Positions 58,570 to 64,000 of a stretch of DNA of 64,000 nt are shown here, piece after piece. The stretch lies in NCBI GenBank assembly GCA_965231165.1, contig OZ246421.1:124001-188000 (forward strand), read 5' to 3'. The notes below the pieces were generated by a model. It was given only the letters and a program-made list of their open reading frames with translations, was not told the DNA's origin and did no database searches. Source of the DNA: Micavibrio_C sp965231165. Its GTDB lineage: Bacteria > Pseudomonadota > Alphaproteobacteria > Micavibrionales > Micavibrionaceae. Position 1 is the first letter of the stretch, and every line of letters starts with the position of its first letter. Both the position numbers and the translations under genes were made by a program.

Positions 58570-59490
58570 ATGCCCAGTTTAAAACAGTACAGAATCCGGA
58601 TCGCTTCCGTTAAATCGACGAAGAAAATCACTTCGGCGATGAAAATGGTGGCGGCGTCCAAGCTGAAGAAGGCGCAGGAGCAAGCGCAGGCTTCGCAGCC
58701 TTATGCTTCCGCGATGGCGGGCATGATGGCGCGCGTGGCGTCCGGCGTGGTTGTCGGTCCGAACAGCCCGAAACTGCTGATCGGCACCGGTGCCGATCAG
58801 ACGCATCTGCTGGTGGTGGTAACGTCTGACCGTGGTCTGTGCGGCGGTTTTAACGGCAATCTGGTGCGTCGTGTGCGTCACGAAGTGCGCAAGCTGCAAT
58901 CTGAAGGTAAAGCCGTCAAACTGCTGTGCGTTGGTCGTAAGGGCCGTGACGTGCTGAAACGCGAATATAGCGCCCTGATTGCGCATTCCTTCACTGGTCT
59001 TGCCGGTCGTACGGATTTGAGTTTTGCCGAGGCTGATGAAGTCAGTCAATGGATTTTGGAACAATTCGGCGCGGGCGCTTTTGACGTCTGCACGTTGGTA
59101 TATAACGAATTCGTGTCGGTGCTGACGCAAAAGCCAACCTTCCAGCAACTGATCCCGTTCAAGGCTTCCGAAGGCAGTGCTTCGAACGATAACCGTCACC
59201 TCGATAAATCGTCTGCGGTTGTGGTGGCGAACAGCCCCTACAGTTTCGAACCGGAAGAAGACCAGATTCTGGGTGCGCTGCTGCCGAAAAATTTGGCGAT
59301 CCAGATTTACCGTTCGCTGCTCGACAGCGGCGCTGGTGAACAGGCAGCGCGTATGACCGCGATGGATAACGCGACGCGTAACGCTGGTGACATGATCAAT
59401 AAACTCAGCATTCAGTATAACCGTGCCCGTCAGGCCTTCATTACGAAGGAACTGATCGAAATTATCTCGGGCGCTGAAGCGGCTGTTTAA
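58570..59490 (+). CDS. atpG: ATP synthase F1 gamma subunit
   Basis: 306 residues; the rotating central shaft. It begins MPSLKQYRIRIASVKSTKKI and ends with ARQAFITKELIEIISGAEAA, both typical. A short insertion around residue 200 (ASEGSASNDNRHLD) makes it a little longer than usual (about 290). Confidence 0.98.
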   Translation: MPSLKQYRIRIASVKSTKKITSAMKMVAASKLKKAQEQAQASQPYASAMAGMMARVASGVVVGPNSPKLLIGTGADQTHLLVVVTSDRGLCGGFNGNLVRRVRHEVRKLQSEGKAVKLLCVGRKGRDVLKREYSALIAHSFTGLAGRTDLSFAEADEVSQWILEQFGAGAFDVCTLVYNEFVSVLTQKPTFQQLIPFKASEGSASNDNRHLDKSSAVVVANSPYSFEPEEDQILGALLPKNLAIQIYRSLLDSGAGEQAARMTAMDNATRNAGDMINKLSIQYNRARQAFITKELIEIISGAEAAV

Positions 59491-59532
59491 GAAATAACCT
59501 AATTGACTGATTTGAAAGAAGAGGAAGTAAAA

Positions 59533-60953
<1,421 letters not shown>

Positions 60954-60954
<1 letters not shown>

Positions 60955-61178
60955 TGACAGCGAAACCGGCACGGGACGTTGAGGCGACCTACAGCGTCAG
61001 CGAATTTGCTGACAAGCTTCGTCGTCTTGCCGATTCTCTGGAGAGCGGAAAGCCTTTCGAGATCCAGATCGCCGGTGAGCGTGTTTATGTGCCTGTTCGT
61101 GCTGAATTCAATATCGAGCACGAGCGCGCAGGCAAAGAAGAAGAAATCGAATTTCAGTTGAAATGGACGAATGAATAA
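60954..61178 (+). CDS. Amphi-Trp domain protein within the atp operon
   Basis: 74 residues matching the amphi-Trp domain: YSVSEFADKLRRLADSLESG, then KPFEIQIAGERVYVP and a C-terminal EIEFQLKW. Its start shares a base with the atpD stop and its stop with the atpC start, so all three are translated as a coupled unit. Amphi-Trp proteins are small, of unknown function, and are more usual as solitary genes. A link to F1 assembly or membrane sensing is a possible reason for this position but is inference. Confidence 0.85.
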
Positions 61179-61609
61179 TGGCTGAGACAACAAAAACAAC
61201 ATTCAACTTCGAGCTGGTATCACCGGAGCGCCGTTTGCTTTCGGAGCCCGCGAAGATGGCGATTGTTCCCGGTGAGGAAGGTCATTTTGGCGTCCTGCCC
61301 GGTCACTCTGCGCTGGTCGCGACGATCCGTCCGGGTGTAGTCGAGGTGCACAGCGCTGAAGGCGGCGAAGTGCGCCGTATCTTCATTGCGGGTGGTTTTG
61401 CCGATGTCACACCGACATCCTGCACGATCCTCGCGGAAGAAGCCGTGAATGTCAGCGACCTTAATCAGGAAGTGCTGGAGAAATCCCTGGCCAACCTGAA
61501 GGAAGACCTGACGCTGGCCAAGGATGCGATTGAACGCGTACGCGTGACGAAGAAGATCAATCTGGCAGAGGCGAAAATCGCGGCTGTTTCCGGCAAGATT
61601 GCGGCTTAA
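61178..61609 (+). CDS. atpC: ATP synthase F1 epsilon subunit
   Basis: 143 residues; it connects gamma to the c-ring and inhibits reverse rotation. Family sequence FELVSPERRLLSEPAKMAIVPGEEGHFGVLPGHS (abridged) followed by a beta-sandwich and a C-terminal helical hairpin. The hairpin end is slightly longer than in E. coli. Followed by a terminator. Confidence 0.97.
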   Translation: MAETTKTTFNFELVSPERRLLSEPAKMAIVPGEEGHFGVLPGHSALVATIRPGVVEVHSAEGGEVRRIFIAGGFADVTPTSCTILAEEAVNVSDLNQEVLEKSLANLKEDLTLAKDAIERVRVTKKINLAEAKIAAVSGKIAA

Positions 61610-61630
61610 CCATTCGCTATATATTCAGTA

Positions 61631-61660
61631 AAAAACCCCGGATGATTCCGGGGTTTTGTT
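61631..61660. terminator. Bidirectional terminator after atpC
   Basis: The stem AAAACCCCGG / CCGGGGTTTT with a six-base loop and T-tracts on both sides, between atpC and the convergent PabB-like gene. Confidence 0.92.
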
Positions 61661-61661
61661 T

Positions 61662-63065
61662 TTAAGCGATATTGGCCTTGCGGATCCCCGTGTCGCTGCC
61701 GATGCGGGCAAGGGCGATTTCGGCTTTTTGCACCAATTGGTCATACCAGCCACGCGGATCGGTGTCGGCGTAAACGGGCAGGCCTGCTGCGTAACGCAGC
61801 ATTGATCCGTTGCTGATGACGGCTTCCTTGTTCAGGCTGACGTTCATGCTGCCGTTGAAGCCGATGGCCGCCATGTGACCGAAGGCCGGGCCACGGTTGC
61901 AGGGTTCCATATCTGAGATCACGCGCAGGGCCCGCTCAGCGGGTTCGCCGCAGACATCACGTGCGGGCGTGAAGACGGACAGCAGATCGGCGATTTTCAG
62001 ATTGTCGATCAGGACGCCGCGCGTGGTTGAGGCAATCTGGTATTGATCGCCGAGGCTTTGCACTTCGGGGGTCGAGGGGCCGAGAATGCCATTGGCGCGG
62101 CACAGCGACGACAGGCGCACGGTTTGTTCTTTGGCCATTTTTCTGTGTTCGGTTATCGCGGCTTCGTTCATTTGCAGTTCGCGGGCGGTCACGTCATCGC
62201 GCAGGGCACCTTCCGGGCGGGCGGTCAGGTGACTGGTGTGAGGCACTTCGATCTGGCGGTCGATGATTGTGAAAACGGGGTCAGCATCCGTGACGATGAC
62301 GTTCAGGCCACCCAATGTCTGGCAGGCACCGTGTGTGGTGGCCGTATGCTGGCGTATATCCTGATAGTGCGCCAGTACGTCGTAACCGGCAGGGATATCG
62401 CTTTCAAAAAACTGGCAGAGGAATGAACGGTCGAAGCTGCCTGCGTGAATATAGTCGGTCAGGCGGCGCACATTTTCCATCAGCGGCGCGGGCAACGTTT
62501 GCGGTGCCCATGATAATACCGGCTGGCTGTTGTTTGCGGCGGGCAGGTAGCTTCTTTCCACCAGACGCATGAAGTGCGTGTATTTGCGTTTGGCCTGTTC
62601 GGGATCGTCGCTGACAACGACATACCATGCCAGCCCTTCTGCATGGTCGAAGGAAACGCACTGATCATAGATGCCGAAGGCGGCTTGCGGAATATCGGTG
62701 ACGGCTTGCGTTATATTGTTCATGCCAAAACCGAAATAACCCACGGCGCCGCCCTGGAACGGCGGAATGGTGGGGTCGCGCATGACGGGGCCATTGCTCC
62801 ATACGTCCAGACGGTGGCCTAACAATTCGGTGAGCGGTGTACGCAGACTCAGTTGCTGGTCGCGATTGGTAACGGTGGTTCTGTCACCCCATGTTTCGAT
62901 GATTTCAACGGGCTGGAAAACGATAGTGCTGTAGCGTCCGCCTTTCTGGCGGGGCGCGGTGCTGTCGAGAAACTGTGTGTAAGGGAAACGATAAAGCGCC
63001 GAGAATATGGCCATCGGATCGGGAATGTCGGTTAGGGCGTACGCATATACGTTTTTGGCGCTCAT
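61662..63065 (-). CDS. PabB/TrpE-like protein with degraded catalytic motifs
   Basis: 467 residues with the outline of aminodeoxychorismate/anthranilate synthase component I. The N-terminal half ends in PPFQGGAVGYFGFG, as PabB does (FQGGA.GYFGYD), and the C-terminal ADLLSVFTPARDVCGEPAER and DMEPCNRGPAFGHMAAIGF follow the family's frame. But key catalytic parts are changed: GGSITGAPK has become ARDVCGEPAER, the E-N-L-M-IVDL-RND Mg site has become EHRKMAKEQTVRLSSL, and the final Glu-bearing stretch reads GWYDQLVQK. It is therefore probably a non-catalytic relative. No glutamine amidotransferase partner is near. Confidence 0.7.
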   Translation of the reverse strand: MSAKNVYAYALTDIPDPMAIFSALYRFPYTQFLDSTAPRQKGGRYSTIVFQPVEIIETWGDRTTVTNRDQQLSLRTPLTELLGHRLDVWSNGPVMRDPTIPPFQGGAVGYFGFGMNNITQAVTDIPQAAFGIYDQCVSFDHAEGLAWYVVVSDDPEQAKRKYTHFMRLVERSYLPAANNSQPVLSWAPQTLPAPLMENVRRLTDYIHAGSFDRSFLCQFFESDIPAGYDVLAHYQDIRQHTATTHGACQTLGGLNVIVTDADPVFTIIDRQIEVPHTSHLTARPEGALRDDVTARELQMNEAAITEHRKMAKEQTVRLSSLCRANGILGPSTPEVQSLGDQYQIASTTRGVLIDNLKIADLLSVFTPARDVCGEPAERALRVISDMEPCNRGPAFGHMAAIGFNGSMNVSLNKEAVISNGSMLRYAAGLPVYADTDPRGWYDQLVQKAEIALARIGSDTGIRKANIA

Positions 63066-63452
63066 AGCTGATACCGCGGCTTTTCTTTTAATGTTTTTAT
63101 GCGGGGAGAATCGTGCCCCGAAAATTGATTATCCATGATTTTATGCGGTTAAATGCCGGACTGCGCAAGAAATTTAACGGGATGATACTGATGTGTCTGG
63201 GTGCCGTTTTCCAGTCCGTGAAAGGGGCAAAGGGGTGGCTATTAAGGGGTAAAATGGTCTGATAAATTCTCTGATTTTTCAATTATTCATAAAAATCAAT
63301 ATGTTGCCTAATATTCGCGACTTTAATTATTTTACAGATTCTTATAATTTTTCTTTTCACGAGGGAATAATTTGTGATATTGCATCGCGCAATAACAAGG
63401 GGATGGCTGGTCATTCCCGTTTTATAACCAAAGCGGTTATGAGGAGTATGTA
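63066..63452. other. Intergenic region upstream of a small orphan gene
   Basis: 387 bases, AT-rich after 63260. It holds a TATAAT at 63343-63348 without a good -35 box, and a perfect inverted repeat TATTGC / GCAATA with a five-base loop at 63378-63394, about 60 bases before the next gene. I see no gene. Confidence 0.5.
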
Positions 63453-63668
63453 ATGAAAAACGATCAACCGACCCGAGGCGCACTGTATATCAGCGGCCCG
63501 TATATCTATAGCAACAACAGCGAAATGGTGGCATTCGCAACACCGGAAGTTGTGGCTGAACTGAAAAGATTCGGCAGTCACTTTGATTGCGCTGCAAGCG
63601 GAAACCAAAAGGCACAAGTTGAAAACCATGAACTGGTTGCTTTCATTCCGCCGAATCTTAAACTGTAA
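63453..63668 (+). CDS. Small orphan protein
   Basis: 71 residues: MKNDQPTRGALYISGPYIYS, then NNSEMVAFATPEVVAELKR and a short C terminus. No signal peptide or recognised family. GAGGAG is well placed before the ATG and a strong terminator follows the stop, so it is a genuine monocistronic gene. Confidence 0.65.
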   Translation: MKNDQPTRGALYISGPYIYSNNSEMVAFATPEVVAELKRFGSHFDCAASGNQKAQVENHELVAFIPPNLKL

Positions 63669-63687
63669 GTAAGCTACAAGCATTTAT

Positions 63688-63719
63688 AAAAACCCCCGCT
63701 CGTAAAAGCGGGGATTTTT
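63688..63719. terminator. Terminator after the small orphan gene
   Basis: Stem AAAAACCCCCGCT / AGCGGGGATTTTT with a short loop; also usable by the convergent helicase gene. Confidence 0.9.
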
Positions 63720-64000
63720 ATTTGTAGAATTCGCGGATGGTCTGCGCGGCTTGCGCGAGGCCAATACGTTCGACGGACACGTCCGGCGGAAACGCGCCAA
63801 GCAATCGTGTCGGCAACATGGAATCGAGCATGACAAAAATGCCGCGATCATCGGCACGGCGGATCAGGCGGCCAAAGGCTTGCCGCAGTTTCAGGCGCGT
63901 CATCAGTTCATCATAACGCTTGCCGCCAAAGGCTTCGCGGCGGGCGCGGTTTAAAATGGTGCGGCGTGGCCACGGCACACGGTCATAGACCAGCACGCGC
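63718..64000 (-). CDS. DinG-type ATP-dependent DNA helicase, C-terminal end
   Basis: Partial gene entering from beyond the right edge. The 94 codons seen contain WPRRTILNRARREAFGG and RLKLRQAFGRLIRRADDRG, then IFVMLDSMLPTRLL, the C-terminal motif VI region of XPD/DinG-like helicases common in alphaproteobacteria. It would unwind DNA with a 5'-3' polarity, judged from the family only. Confidence 0.8.
   Translation of the reverse strand, partial: RVLVYDRVPWPRRTILNRARREAFGGKRYDELMTRLKLRQAFGRLIRRADDRGIFVMLDSMLPTRLLGAFPPDVSVERIGLAQAAQTIREFYK

Overview
The window is a dense, GC-moderate chromosomal segment of an alphaproteobacterium. Two things point there. Family-level matches include ScpAB-TatABC, ZapE, DUF2336, FSA-type transaldolase and DUF484/XerC/PriA/AtpHAGDC. 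The order zapE, mdh, sucC, sucD, sucA, sucB, lpd is also an alphaproteobacterial TCA arrangement. I cannot place it below class. The number of wall-degrading enzymes and unknown secreted proteins would fit a predatory or host-associated lineage such as the Micavibrio group, but that is inference. I saw no rRNA, tRNA, CRISPR array or transposase.

Layout. 1-3.5 kb: end of scpA, then scpB, tatA, tatB, tatC and zapE, all overlapping or nearly so. 3.6-6 kb: a DUF2336 protein and, tail to tail, a putative HExxH lipoprotein. 6-39.7 kb: the TCA genes mdh, sucC, sucD, sucA, sucB and lpdA on the plus strand, with accessory DNA in every junction, even between sucC and sucD. The mdh-sucC gap holds two leaderless peptidoglycan hydrolases sharing an N-terminal module, a small secreted protein and a long coiled-coil protein. 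The sucC-sucD gap holds an RNase AS-like nuclease and a membrane-anchored M23 plus transglycosylase protein. The sucD-sucA gap holds a tandem pair of unknown paralogues and a pitrilysin. The sucA-sucB gap holds DUF2946, a TonB receptor, a PepSY membrane protein, an AT-rich insertion bounded by a duplicated gene end, and a zinc-finger protein. The sucB-lpdA gap holds a lipase, dgkA, two deaminases and an ITPase-like/LOG fusion.

40-48.5 kb: xerC and DUF484; a Zur-box-controlled zinc cluster (outer-membrane barrel, znuA, znuB, zur, but no znuC); and, downstream of the transaldolase gene fsa, six tandem small paralogous genes of unknown function that include a duplicated two-gene block. 48.5-56.2 kb: priA, a spermidine-synthase-like membrane protein, DUF3300, DUF2950, an unknown and a TraX-type protein. 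56.3-61.6 kb: atpHAGDC with an amphi-Trp gene between atpD and atpC. 61.6-64 kb: a PabB/TrpE-like protein whose catalytic motifs are degraded, an orphan small gene, and the C-terminal end of a DinG-type helicase.

The best candidates for undescribed biology are: the modular leaderless wall hydrolases with similar promoters (7.2-12.4 kb); the six-gene paralogue array (45.6-47.8 kb); the deaminase/ITPase/LOG nucleotide cluster (33.8-38.2 kb); the 73-bp duplicated gene end flanking an insertion (29.4-30.3 kb); and the interrupted TCA operon, whose sucC and sucD copies each carry the palindrome TTGCGSCGCAA.
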